Notes: generated from the sequence alone by a model not told the origin. DNA of 64,000 nucleotides from JBKEDC01 sp047972995 (GCA_047972995.1 JBKEBD010000028.1:1-64000); one strand, 5' to 3'; shown: positions 7,925 through 17,689, counted from the stretch's first letter. Numbers and translations are program-made.

Positions 7925-8581
7925 ATGAGAACTATTTGGATCTGTTTAGTTTGCTTTTTGTGTGCGACACTTTGCCAAGCAAAGGATGGTAATGTTATGC
8001 ATGGGCGTGTTTATGCATTCGATAATATAGCATTGCAAAACATTTCTGTTACAGCCAAGAAATCGGGAGAAGTGGTAAAAACCGATTCTTTGGGAAATTT
8101 CGCAATTAATGTGGGAAAGAAAGATCGATTGTCGATTGAAGGTCATGGCTTCAATTCGGAGAGTGTGCGCATTTTTGAAGATGATAACATGAATGTGAAA
8201 CTTATCTTTAAAGGAGGAGATGAAAATGAGCGCATAGCGGTATCTAATGGCTATCTTACAGAAGAACAACTGTTATATGCTATAAAGCATTTGTCGAACT
8301 ATAATAATAAGTATAGTACCTACACCGATATTTTCAGACTGATTGAAGGCGAGTTTCGGGGCATAGAAGTAAAGGATAACGGAGTGTATGTAGATCGTAC
8401 ACAGGATCAATCGGTGGGAGGATCTACCGAGGCGCTCTATGTGGTAGATGACATAATTGTAACAACGATAGAAAACATCAATCCTATAGATGTGAAAAGC
8501 ATAACTATTTTGAAAGATGGTAGCACTGCTGCTTATGGCTATCGAGGCGCAAATGGAGTGGTGGTTATAAAAACCTATTAA
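7925..8581 (+). CDS. Secreted plug-only SusC-like protein (carboxypeptidase-like domain plus TonB plug)
   Basis: The 218-residue product has a signal peptide (to about residue 20, LCQAKDG). Residues ~24-90 look like the carboxypeptidase-regulatory-like domain found at the start of SusC proteins (MHGRVYAF, TDSLGNFAI, LSIEGHGF). Residues ~155-218 match a TonB-dependent receptor plug: ALYVVDDIIV, NINPIDVKSITILKDGS, AYGYRGANGVVVIKT. The 22-strand barrel that should follow is absent; the protein stops right after the plug. Such barrel-less proteins exist in Bacteroidales but their role is not established. The stop codon shares its last base with a MITE-like inverted repeat, so truncation by insertion is possible, though the plug itself ends naturally. 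It is divergent from ahpC. Confidence 0.75.
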   Translation: MRTIWICLVCFLCATLCQAKDGNVMHGRVYAFDNIALQNISVTAKKSGEVVKTDSLGNFAINVGKKDRLSIEGHGFNSESVRIFEDDNMNVKLIFKGGDENERIAVSNGYLTEEQLLYAIKHLSNYNNKYSTYTDIFRLIEGEFRGIEVKDNGVYVDRTQDQSVGGSTEALYVVDDIIVTTIENINPIDVKSITILKDGSTAAYGYRGANGVVVIKTY

Positions 8582-8754
8582 CCTGCGTTTCGGATAAGCT
8601 TTCACCACAGGATTTATTTCAAAAATAGCTGCACTTAGAAGCCTTTTGTTCTGTTTTTGGCATAAATTCCGCCTTTTCTACTTTGAACTTGCAGAGCCTC
8701 GTTTCTGTTCAAAAACAGAAGAACCTGAGGCAAAATCTTATCCGAAACTCAGGT
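8581..8754. mobile_element. MITE-like element, 174 bp with 18-bp terminal inverted repeats
   Basis: ACCTGCGTTTCGGATAAG (8581-8598) and CTTATCCGAAACTCAGGT (8737-8754) are inverted copies with one mismatch. Inside is a second inverted pair (TTCTGTTTTT and AAAAACAGAA) and no open frame. This is the build of a miniature inverted-repeat element moved in trans. The flanks contain ATTA on both sides (8577-8580 and 8756-8759), a possible but weak target duplication. The left end overlaps the stop codon of the upstream gene. The remaining 170 bp to rprY hold only small dyads (TGTAAAC/GTTTACA near 8831-8860; GAGGTG/CACCTC at 8889-8915). Confidence 0.65.
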
Positions 8755-8923
8755 AATTAAAACAATTGGGGCAAAGGATATGTGTATATTCTCTGCCTCA
8801 ATTAAGCATGTTGTCTTGCTATTTCTTTAGTGTAAACAGAAATTGCGAATGGTTTACATGGCAATTTGCAATTTTTGTCAGTTCAATAGAGGTGGGTATT
8901 ATTAACGAACACCTCCACTTGTT

Positions 8924-9637
8924 TTACAAATGTTTTACTTTGGCATTGAATCGGAATCCCACACCGTGTAGGTTGATGATTTTAATGCTATCATCAGGTT
9001 TGAGGTACTTACGAAGGCGAGAGATGAATACATCGAGACTTCTCCCAAGATAATAATCGTCGGAACCCCACACGTGTCTCAAAATATCAGAACGGCTCAT
9101 AATTTTATTCGCATTCTTGCAGAAGAAGTTCAGAAGCTCGGCTTCTTTGAATGTGAGTGTTTTTTGTTCTTCGTGAAGAGTAAGCAGCAGGTCGTTAAAA
9201 GAGAATTGGAATTTTCCCACAGCCCAAAGGTTGTTTTCCTCTGGTATCTCCTTATCAATGGTAGTGCTTCGGCGTAAGAATACTTGAATGCGAAGAAGCA
9301 ACTCCTCCATTCTAAAGGGCTTGGTGATATAGTCGTCGCCACCGCTGTTGAACCCTGTAATTTTGTCTTCGCCCAGATTTTTGGCTGTTAGAAACAAAAT
9401 AGGCACTTGCACATTGCTTTTACGCACTTTTTGTGCTAATGAAAATCCATCCATTTTAGGTAGCATTACGTCGAATAGGCAAAGATCAAATTCTTGCTTT
9501 GAGAATTCTTCAAATCCAGCCAACCCATCTTCTACGGCTACTACTTGGTATCCAGCTTCTCCTAAGTTATCGCGTATAATAAAGTTAAGTGTGGTGTCGT
9601 CTTCCACTAAAAGTATCTTTTTATTTTTGAATGGCAT
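8924..9637 (-). CDS. rprY: OmpR-family response regulator RprY
   Basis: This 237-residue regulator has a receiver domain (acidic pair D13/D14, phospho-acceptor D56 in FDVMLPKMDG, switch Thr in LFLTAKN, Lys in ITKPFRMEEL) and a winged-helix DNA-binding domain ending in LRKYLKPDDSIKIINLHGVGF. Sequence and pairing with the kinase upstream fit RprY of the RprX/RprY system described in Bacteroides fragilis. Its start overlaps the kinase gene by 17 bp, so the two are translationally coupled. Regulated genes cannot be deduced from the window. Confidence 0.88.
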   Translation of the reverse strand: MPFKNKKILLVEDDTTLNFIIRDNLGEAGYQVVAVEDGLAGFEEFSKQEFDLCLFDVMLPKMDGFSLAQKVRKSNVQVPILFLTAKNLGEDKITGFNSGGDDYITKPFRMEELLLRIQVFLRRSTTIDKEIPEENNLWAVGKFQFSFNDLLLTLHEEQKTLTFKEAELLNFFCKNANKIMSRSDILRHVWGSDDYYLGRSLDVFISRLRKYLKPDDSIKIINLHGVGFRFNAKVKHL

Positions 9638-10943
9638 GATATCGGTTTAATGTTATTATAAATTTAGTCCCACATGGGATATTTTCTTTCACAGTAATCT
9701 TCCAACGGTGGAAATTAATAATTTTTTTCACGTAATCCAAACCGAGTCCAAATCCCTTCACATCATGAAGGTTTCCAGTTGGAACTCGGAAGAATCGTCC
9801 AAAAATTTTATCGCGGTACTCTGCCGAAATGCCAATCCCATTGTCGGCAAAGGATATTTCAATTTGTTTGTTTAGCTTTCTTATTTGCACATCAATCTCT
9901 GCTTTACCATCGCAATATTTAATGGCATTATCTAAAATATTGTACACCACATTCGACATATGAAGCTTATCAACTTGCACGCTGTAACTACTTGGGGTGG
10001 GGGTGAAGTTAATGAGGAATTCGCTTTCTAAATGCGATCCTCGAAACTCTTCTATTGTTTTCTCGATGAATGTGTTTAGGTTTACTTCGCTAAAATCTAA
10101 ATGAAATTCTTTATCTTCTAGTGTGGCAGCTTGTAGTATTCGTTCCACCTGATTGCTTAATCGCTGGGTTTGCTCGTTTATAATTTGAATGTATCTTTTA
10201 GCTCGTTCAGACTGCATATCTGATTGTGATTCCTCAAGTACCTTGGTCGAGAGTTTAATGGCTGCAATCGGTGTTTTAAACTCATGTGTCATGTTATTTA
10301 CAAAGTTTTTTTGAATTTCCGATAGCTGTCGCTGACGAAAAACCACATAAATGGTGTACCCAAAGAAAATCATGAGCAGGATGAGGAGTATATCGGCGAT
10401 GTACCAGTTCTGCACCTTGTCGTCGATCGATGCCGTATATTGAGGGAAATGAATGGTGAAGTAATAGCTCATTTTCGGATTCCGGGGAAGTTGAGGAAAC
10501 TCTCCGGTTACGTCTGTGGCTACCGTATAGCCTTGTTTATCTTTATCGTAGTGACAAATTCGGTGTGCGCCTATTTTTCGTTGAGCGTTGAAAATTTCAA
10601 ATTCGAAGTCCTGATTAATACCGAAGTGTAGAAACTCATGCACCAAGAATTGTTCAAGCATGAACGGGTTTATATTTCGCCCCACGTGTACAAAATACGT
10701 ATCATCGGTGTATCGTTTTACCAAAGTAGATTTTTGGTTGTCTTCTCGATGATAATTCATGGCGTCAATGTAGGAAAACAACTTGTCGGCAGTGTTTAAA
10801 AGCGCACGAGCTGTTACATCATGAATGTATTTCTGATTTAAATCGCTAGTGGTTTTCAAAAACCATATTTGGAGAATGAGTAAGCACAAGATAGACACTG
10901 TGGCCAAAATAACAACTTGCCGAATGGATTTGCTTTTTTTCAT
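9621..10943 (-). CDS. rprX: Sensor histidine kinase RprX
   Basis: The 440-residue kinase has two membrane segments (about residues 10-30 and 182-203, the latter ILLILLMIFFGYTIYVVF) that frame a ~150-residue periplasmic sensor. The HisKA motif NNMTHEFKTPIAAIKLS places the phosphorylated His near residue 220. The ATPase part has N box NVVYNILDNAIKYC, G1 FADNGIGI, and G2 GFGLGLDYV. It phosphorylates the overlapping rprY product. A -7 box (CAAAAATA on the plus strand, 10972-10979) lies ~30 bp upstream of the start codon. Confidence 0.88.
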   Translation of the reverse strand: MKKSKSIRQVVILATVSILCLLILQIWFLKTTSDLNQKYIHDVTARALLNTADKLFSYIDAMNYHREDNQKSTLVKRYTDDTYFVHVGRNINPFMLEQFLVHEFLHFGINQDFEFEIFNAQRKIGAHRICHYDKDKQGYTVATDVTGEFPQLPRNPKMSYYFTIHFPQYTASIDDKVQNWYIADILLILLMIFFGYTIYVVFRQRQLSEIQKNFVNNMTHEFKTPIAAIKLSTKVLEESQSDMQSERAKRYIQIINEQTQRLSNQVERILQAATLEDKEFHLDFSEVNLNTFIEKTIEEFRGSHLESEFLINFTPTPSSYSVQVDKLHMSNVVYNILDNAIKYCDGKAEIDVQIRKLNKQIEISFADNGIGISAEYRDKIFGRFFRVPTGNLHDVKGFGLGLDYVKKIINFHRWKITVKENIPCGTKFIITLNRYHAIQK

Positions 10944-11169
10944 GATCGATTTAAAAATTAGCTCTTAATTTCAAAAATAATGACATTAATCGGTTTAACT
11001 CGATATTTGAGGTTTTTAAATTCTTAAATAAGCTAAATACATTTAAAGAGAAGGGGATTTTATCGCATAAAAGTCACTATTTTATGGGGTTGAAAGTTAC
11101 AATTAGATTAATATTACATACATTTAGTGTCAATAGAGGTTATTCGAGAATCAAAGCTGAATGGAAAGT

Positions 11170-11177
11170 ATATCTTT
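11170..11177 (+). promoter_or_regulatory. -7 element of typA; fixes the start codon
   Basis: TATCTTTG lies 24 bp before the ATG at 11202. Transcription would begin near 11184, downstream of the earlier in-frame start at 11127, so the 25 residues upstream of 11202 are very unlikely to be translated. Confidence 0.6.
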
Positions 11178-11201
11178 GTGCCTTTATTTGAAAAACTGAA
11201 A

Positions 11202-12998
11202 ATGCAAAACATTCGTAACATTGCAATTATTGCACACGTTGACCACGGGAAGACTACTTTGGTCGATAAGATTATTTATCATTGTAACTTAGTAAAGGAA
11301 CATGAAAAACATGATGACTTATTACTAGATAGCAATGACCTGGAGCGTGAACGTGGTATCACTATTCTAGCAAAAAACGTTTCTGTAGATTATAAAGGTA
11401 CCAAAATTAATATCATCGATACTCCTGGGCACAGCGACTTCGGTGGTGAGGTAGAGCGCGTGCTTAATATGGCAGATGGTGTGCTTTTGCTTGCTGATGC
11501 TTTTGAAGGAACAATGCCTCAAACTCGTTTTGTGCTTTCTAAAGCTTTGGCGTTAGGACTAAAACCAATTGTGGTAATTAACAAGGTAGATAAACCAAAC
11601 TGCCGTCCCGACGAAGTGCACGAGCAAGTGTTTGATTTGATGTTCAGCCTTGATGCTACAGAAGAACAACTAGAGTTTACTACTATTTATGGTTCGGCTA
11701 AAGAAGGTTGGATGACCAACGACTTAAGCCAAAAAACAGAGGATATCTCAGCTCTTTTGGACTGTATTATTGAAAATATTCCAGCTCCGACAGAAAATAA
11801 AGGTACGCCACAGATGCTGATTACATCATTGGATTATTCATCATACGTTGGTCGTATTGCTATCGGTCGTATTCATCGTGGCGAATTGCGCGAGAATATG
11901 CAAGTAGCGTTGGCAAAACGCGATGGCTCAATTGTACGCTCAAAAATTAAAGAAATTCACACCTTCTCAGGACTAGGTCGCCAAAAAGTTGAATCTATGC
12001 ACGATGGCGATATTTGTGCTCTGATTGGTATTGAAGGTTTCGATATTGGCGATACAATTTGCGATATTACAAACCCAGAGCCTCTAGATCCGATTGCAGT
12101 TGATGAACCAACTATGAGCATGGTGTTCACTATTAACGATTCACCATTTTTCGGACAAGAAGGTAAATTTGTAACTTCACGCCACATTAAAGAGCGTTTA
12201 GATAAAGAGTTAGAGAAAAACTTGGCACTTCGTGTAGAACAAGGAGAAACAGCTGATTCATTTACAGTTTATGGACGTGGTATTCTTCACCTTTCAGTAT
12301 TGATTGAAACTATGCGTCGTGAAGGATATGAACTGCAAGTAGGTCAGCCTAAAGTGTTGTTTAAAGAAATCGGCGGTGTTAAATGCGAACCGATTGAAGA
12401 ATTGCACGTAGATGTGCCAGATGAATTTTCGGGTAAAGTGGTGGAAATGGTGTCTGTTCGTAAAGGAGAGATGCAAAATATGGTGCGCAAAGGCGACCGT
12501 ATTCACCTTGATTTTCATATCCCATCGCGCGGTATTATCGGATTGCGTACGAATATGCTTACCGGAACAGCTGGTGAAGCAGTAATGACTCACCGATTCA
12601 TTGAGTATCAACCCATGAAAGGTGAAATTGAAGGTCGTCAGAATGGTTCTTTGATTGCTAAAGAACCCGGAACAACATTCGCCTATGCTTTGAACAAATT
12701 GCAAGATCGTGGTCGCTTCTTCGTAGCTCCGGGTGTGGAGGTTTATGAAGGAATGGTTATTGGTGAAAGCAACCGTGCAGGCGATATTGTAATGAACGTT
12801 ACGGCGTCGAAGAAATTGACCAATATGCGTGCTTCTGGTTCTGATGATAAGGTGAAATTAGCTCCTCCTATTGTATTTAGCTTGGAAGAAGCAATGGAAT
12901 ACATTGGTGGCGACGAATACTTAGAAGTAACTCCAGAGTCGTTGCGTATGCGCAAAATCTATTTGAAAGAGCACGAACGCAAACGTGCTGGAAAATAA
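11202..12998 (+). CDS. typA: Ribosome-associated GTPase TypA/BipA
   Basis: The 598-residue protein is a translational GTPase of the EF-G group that binds 70S ribosomes and helps assembly and stress adaptation. It starts MQNIRNIAIIAHVDHGKTT, the family's normal start with the P-loop AHVDHGKTT. The other G motifs are present: RGITILAKN (switch I), DTPGHSDFGGEV, and NKVDKP. Domain II, the EF-G-like domains III and V, and the TypA-specific C-terminal region (ending YLKEHERKRAGK) follow. Length is normal. It is divergent from rprX and ends in a strong terminator. Confidence 0.96.
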   Translation: MQNIRNIAIIAHVDHGKTTLVDKIIYHCNLVKEHEKHDDLLLDSNDLERERGITILAKNVSVDYKGTKINIIDTPGHSDFGGEVERVLNMADGVLLLADAFEGTMPQTRFVLSKALALGLKPIVVINKVDKPNCRPDEVHEQVFDLMFSLDATEEQLEFTTIYGSAKEGWMTNDLSQKTEDISALLDCIIENIPAPTENKGTPQMLITSLDYSSYVGRIAIGRIHRGELRENMQVALAKRDGSIVRSKIKEIHTFSGLGRQKVESMHDGDICALIGIEGFDIGDTICDITNPEPLDPIAVDEPTMSMVFTINDSPFFGQEGKFVTSRHIKERLDKELEKNLALRVEQGETADSFTVYGRGILHLSVLIETMRREGYELQVGQPKVLFKEIGGVKCEPIEELHVDVPDEFSGKVVEMVSVRKGEMQNMVRKGDRIHLDFHIPSRGIIGLRTNMLTGTAGEAVMTHRFIEYQPMKGEIEGRQNGSLIAKEPGTTFAYALNKLQDRGRFFVAPGVEVYEGMVIGESNRAGDIVMNVTASKKLTNMRASGSDDKVKLAPPIVFSLEEAMEYIGGDEYLEVTPESLRMRKIYLKEHERKRAGK

Positions 12999-13018
12999 TA
13001 AGAAGGCTTATAAATAAT

Positions 13019-13057
13019 AAAATCCTCGCTTGGCAATTGACCGAGCGAGGATTTTTT
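13019..13057. terminator. Terminator after typA
   Basis: AAAATCCTCGCT (13019-13030) pairs with AGCGAGGATTTT (13044-13055) around a 13-nt loop and runs into a T-tract. The A-rich left side lets it also act on the GH3 pseudogene that converges from the right. Confidence 0.92.
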
Positions 13058-13122
13058 GTTGGTGGGATAACTTTCAATCATTATTTCCCACATTGAATTT
13101 CACCGATGAGTTGATAGGGGAA

Positions 13123-15446
13123 CTATCTATTGGGAGTTTTCCAAATTTTAGTTTCACTACAGTTCACCACTAGGTATTGATCGTCACATTTAATGCGAAA
13201 TTCACCAGCCTCTAATATCCATTTACCATGATTATTTACGAAGGCAAGATCGCTTCCCTTGATGGTGAAGCTCACCGTTTTGGTTTCACCAGCTTTTAGC
13301 TCAACTTTATCAAATGCACGAAGACGAATATTGTCGGGTACATTACTGGCTACTAAGTCGCTAGAGAATAGTAAAACCGGTTCTTCACCATCTATTTTTC
13401 AGTATTTCTCACATCTACAGAGAATGTAATTTTATCGTCGGCAGTAAAAGTAATTTGGCTTGCATTCAAGTTGCTATATTCATATGTAGTGTAGCTCAAT
13501 CCATGACCAAAGGGCCATTGCACATCTACTTTAGCATCGTAGTTGTAGTTGCCTTCCATAGTACCTGTTTGTTCGCTCACTTTGAAATCATAAGTAGTAA
13601 GTGAATTAATTAGACGAGGGTAGGTGTAAGGTAATTTAGCTGAAAAGTTGGCATCGCCAGCCATTAGGTTTGCCAAAGCATCGCCACCGAAGTTACCTGG
13701 AAGTAACACACTAATTACAGCATCAGCCAAAGGCTCAATTTCACTAATCAAGCGGGGACGACCTTCATTAAGCACAAGAATGATAGGTTTACCCGTTTCG
13801 GCTAAAGCCTTTACTAAATCAAGTTGATTTTTAGAAAGTGTCAGGTCTGTCAAGTTTCCAGGTGTTTCACAATATGAGTTCTCACCGATGCACGCCACAA
13901 TGATATCAGTTGATTTTGCTGCAAATACAGCTTTTTCAATTTCAGGTGTATTCTCGTCGTAGTAAGCACCATCCATTTTATAAGTCACACCAGCCTCCTA
14001 GGTAACATTGTCGTTTCCATATTTATTTGACAAGGCTTCAAATATCGTGTTGTGATCTGCTGCAAATTCATCGGCAATATTTCCTTGCCAAGAATATGAC
14101 CATCCTCCGTTTAGTGAGCGCATAGTGTTTGCATTAGGTCCAGTAACCAAAATCTTTTTGCCTTTAGCTAGCGGAAGAATATTGTTTCCGTTTTTCAGCA
14201 ACACTTCACTTTCTTCAGCTGCACCTAGTGCTATTTAGGCGTGCTCTTTTCCTCCAAATTTATCATAATTTGCAATACTCCAATAGGGGTTTTCAAACAA
14301 GCCTAAACGATATTTTAGGCGTAATACACGTCGTACAGCATCATCCACACGTTCCATTGAAACAGCAACTTCTTCCACCAACTCTTTTAAGTCGCGACAA
14401 AACTGGGTTTCATACGGCACCATAGCCATGTCAATACCAGCATTGATGGCGAGTCTTACAGCATCTTTTTTTGATTCAGCAATGCCTTCACGCTCATAGA
14501 GATTGTTAATGTCGTTCCAGTCGGTCACAAGCATACCATCCCAATTTAAATCGGCTTTTAGCCATTGAGTAAGTAACTCATGGTCGGCGTGGGTAGGTAC
14601 CCCATTAATAGAAGCCGAATTAACCATTAAACTCAATGCTCCAGCCTCTACAGCATGGCGGAAAGGTTCAAAGAATTTCTCGCGAAGCACACCATAGGGA
14701 ATATCGGCTGGTGTGCGGTCTTTCCCTGAATGGGGCGCACCATATCCCATGTAATGTTTAGCACACGCAGCCATATGATATGGACCTACTTTGTTTGGAT
14801 CTACGCCTTGGAAACCACGAACAGCAGTTGCTCCCATGATGGCATTTATATAAGTATCTTCGCCGTAACTTTCCCAAAGACGAGGCCAGCGAGGATCGCG
14901 ACCAACATCCATAGTTGGAGCATAGGTCCAAGGAATACAAGCAGCTCTTGATTCGTAGGCTGTAATTTCAGCAGCTTGATGCACTAAATTTGTATTGAAA
15001 GAAGCTGCCATATTGATACCTTGCGGAAAAAGGGTGCCACCTGCCGTATAGGTTGTACCGTGTATTTGATCTACACCATAGATGCAAGGAATTCCCATTT
15101 CGGCAAGCGATCGGTCTTGAATGATTTTGATGGCTTCAGCCCATTTCTCAGGAGTTTGAGCACGACTCAAAGGCACATTTAAAATTGAACCCACTTTATA
15201 CTTGTTTATAATAGTATCTAGTTGGCTTTCCTTCAGTGTGAAATCATTAGGTTTACTAAAATCAGTGATGATATCCACTGTGATTTCAGTCATCTGACCG
15301 ATTTTCTCCTCTAAGGTCATTTTCTGGAGAAGTTTTTCAATTTTCTTTTCAATCTTAGCATCGGCCGGAATGGCGGGCTTATTCTGTGCTAGCCCAACAC
15401 TTGCTGAAATTAGTAAGATGAAAAATAAACTTTGAAGTTTTTTCAT
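13123..15446 (-). pseudogene. GH3 beta-glucosidase/beta-mannosidase-type gene, broken by two in-frame stops and a frameshift
   Basis: The intact gene would encode a secreted GH3 enzyme of ~770 residues that splits terminal beta-linked sugars from oligosaccharides. The first 403 codons (15446-14235) encode a signal peptide and the full TIM barrel; the catalytic Asp is in MLVTDWNDI near residue 307. An in-frame TAA follows EHA (14235-14237). The same frame goes on with IALGAAEESEVLLKNGN, then meets an in-frame TAG (13998-14000) between DNVT and EAGVTYK. It continues through the alpha/beta sandwich to NTEK and stops at TAG (13392-13394). A one-base shift at the A5 run restores DGEEPVLLFSSDL and a complete fibronectin-III-like end (stop 13123-13125). 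All pieces align with one GH3 gene, so this is recent decay. It is the last gene of the mannan cluster. Confidence 0.92.
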
Positions 15447-15575
15447 TTTAGAATTTTATTTTGGTTTAATATTATATCAAAAATTCATTTTACAAATAAG
15501 AGAAGAAAACATGACATACACAGGACTATATTGTTAAAAATGTGGGGGCGAAATGTAGCCTGTAAATGCATGATT

Positions 15576-16769
15576 CTAAAATCTCCCCATGATTTCTAGG
15601 CACATACGGCTATTGTGATAGGGACATTTCCAGAATCCAGCTTTATCGTCGCTCGTGTTGATTTCCCCCGATGCTTTCTTGCTCCAGAACCACTCGCCAT
15701 GTTTATGGTCGATGATGTGCTCCTGAATAAACTTCCAAGTTTGGATGGCTTTCTGAAGGTAAGACTCCGTTTTGAAATGCTGATAGATGTTGAGGTAGCC
15801 CACGATGGCTTCCGCTTGCACCCACCAGTGGCGGTCGGCATCGATGACCTGTTCACCAGCGTTCATTTCATAAATCATTCCTCCATTGGGGAGGTATCCT
15901 TCATCTCCCGCTTCGGCAATGAGCTGAACATAGAGCGCCACTTTGGTCAGCAGTTTGGGATCGTTCAGTTCTAAAGCCGCTTCGTGAATCAACCAAGAAG
16001 CCTCGATGTCGTGTCCATAGGAAACAATGCGGTGCTTGCTTTCCCAATCATCATTGAAGCAAAGAATGCAATGTTTCGTTTCTGCATCATAGAATTTCTG
16101 GCAGAAAAGCTCCACGAGGTTTACAAGCTGATTACGCAATTTCTTGTGTTTCCACACCCGATAAAGATTGGTGTAGGGTTCGAGGATGTGTAAATGCGTG
16201 TTCATCGTCTTGCGTTCGTTGATGTCTTTTGCGCTTAGGCGCATATCGTTGATTTCGCCCCATTCGCGGGTAAAGGCTTCAAAATAGCTATTCTTTTGGG
16301 TGTCGAAGCTATGGTTTTCGATGTCGTGGAAAAGCTTCTGAGCATAGCTCAATGCTTCGGCATTGCCTGTGCCACGATGATATTCGCTCAAGCCATAGAT
16401 GGCAAAGCTGAGCGCATAGATTTGTTTCTTGGTGCTGATGGGTTCGCCCGTGTGCGACACTTCCCAATAGACACCACCATACGTGTGATCGTAAAGTTTG
16501 TCGATGAGGAAGCGCAGGGCATGAGTGGCAGCATGACGATACTCCTCGTTGCTCAGCAAGCGATAAGCCGATGAGAAAGTCCACAGAATGCGAGCGGTCA
16601 TCACTGCTCCTTTGTTAGCAGTCTTGATGATTTCTTCCCTGCCTGTAGCTTGCCCATAAAATCCGCCATGCTCTTCATCAATGAGCAGAAGCCAATAGAG
16701 TAAAATTCCTCGTGTGAGTTCTTCTTGAGTTTCCTTTTTGAGTTGCGATTTTTGTGTTGGCGTGCCCAA
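15576..16769 (-). CDS. AGE-family sugar epimerase (cellobiose/mannobiose 2-epimerase-like), 5' end altered
   Basis: The protein has the (alpha/alpha)6-barrel features of N-acylglucosamine/cellobiose 2-epimerases: HGGFYGQ near the start, SYGHDIEASWL in the middle, DADRHWWVQAEA, and KCPYHNSRMCLE at the end, with the catalytic histidines. In mannan clusters this enzyme turns beta-1,4-mannobiose into mannosyl-glucose for a GH130 phosphorylase; no GH130 gene is in the window. The family normally starts with Met just before the QLKKETQEELTRGIL segment. Here the homology runs directly out of GH36 sequence in another frame, and the only nearby start is TTG at 16769. The body looks intact, but proper translation is doubtful because the native start codon has been lost at the deletion joint. 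Confidence 0.8.
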   Translation of the reverse strand: MGTPTQKSQLKKETQEELTRGILLYWLLLIDEEHGGFYGQATGREEIIKTANKGAVMTARILWTFSSAYRLLSNEEYRHAATHALRFLIDKLYDHTYGGVYWEVSHTGEPISTKKQIYALSFAIYGLSEYHRGTGNAEALSYAQKLFHDIENHSFDTQKNSYFEAFTREWGEINDMRLSAKDINERKTMNTHLHILEPYTNLYRVWKHKKLRNQLVNLVELFCQKFYDAETKHCILCFNDDWESKHRIVSYGHDIEASWLIHEAALELNDPKLLTKVALYVQLIAEAGDEGYLPNGGMIYEMNAGEQVIDADRHWWVQAEAIVGYLNIYQHFKTESYLQKAIQTWKFIQEHIIDHKHGEWFWSKKASGEINTSDDKAGFWKCPYHNSRMCLEIMGRF

Positions 16770-17659
16770 CGGTGAAAGTTGCGACTGTTTCCGCTCAATC
16801 CTTCCGCACTGAAAGTTAGGGCGAGGGCAGGAGTGCTAAAAACTTCGCCTTTCTTCAACTGATATGCAGAATTCTCTTCATTGATGCCCGCAAAGAAATG
16901 ATGATACTCATCGTCGTGCGTATCGACGCGGAGCTTATAGTTTCCACTGTAGCACAAAGCTGCACCAATAACATGACCTGTGTTTTCGGAGGGTTTGCCA
17001 TCAAGCGAGAATACCACTTCGGGGTGAGCGGTGTGGCTGTTGCGAACGCCGTCTTTATTTTTCACCACGAGCATACCTGGTTCGAGGGGTTCTTGCACAA
17101 GCTGTCCTTCATTAGACCACGAACCATAGAGATGCGACACCCACACATTGCATCGTCGGATGGGCAGATAGCCCGATGAAAATTGGTTTAGGTGAACGAT
17201 TTTCTTTTCTTCATGACGGATGTCAGTCCATGTTTCTACCACTTCGGCGTCGGGATAAAGCTTGAAGTTCACCGACACATAAAAGGGATAGACTTTATCT
17301 TTCAGCTCAATAGTGGTGATGTTTGCTGCGTCTTCTTGGCGTTCTTTCGTTCCGATTACAACCAAATCGAGCGAAAGATTGCCATCGGTGTGTTGTACTG
17401 CAAGGGCTGTTTCCGTAGGGCAAGTTAATCCATAGGCAGGATAAGCATCGTGCTTGATGGGTTTGCTGTTCAGGAATGAGGTGTAGTCAGTTTCACTTAA
17501 TTTTTCACCATAATAAAGGTATTCCAGTTTTTCGCCTTTAGCGGCTGAAAGTACCAACGAACTGAGGGAAGTTTGTAAATGAATATTTTGTGCCAGAGCC
17601 ATTCCATTGAGGAAAAAACAAAGGATGAAAACGGAAATTGTGAGTTTTAAATGTTTCAT
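16601..17659 (-). pseudogene. GH36 alpha-galactosidase, N-terminal domain only, fused out of frame to the epimerase gene
   Basis: The 352-residue frame begins with a signal peptide (to LAQNIH). It then gives the N-terminal beta-supersandwich domain of GH36 alpha-galactosidases (EYLYYGEKLSETDYTSFL, DAYPAYGLTCPTETAL, FSSGYLPIRRCNVWVSHLYG, SAEGLSGNSRNFHRWARQHK). Homology ends at RWARQHK near 16745, just before the catalytic (beta/alpha)8 barrel would start. The remaining residues are out-of-frame epimerase sequence. The whole catalytic domain is missing, so it cannot act as an alpha-galactosidase. A single internal deletion between the GH36 gene and the epimerase gene explains both odd ends. The 8-mer TCGCAACT occurs twice at the joint, 34 bp apart. 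Confidence 0.85.
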
Positions 17660-17689
17660 ATTTTAAAAAATTAGCATCCCCAGCTCATT

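Noticed and set aside
13385..13400. Programmed frameshift in the GH3 gene
   Set aside because: The A5 run could slip, but two other in-frame stops lie upstream, so the product would still not be made.
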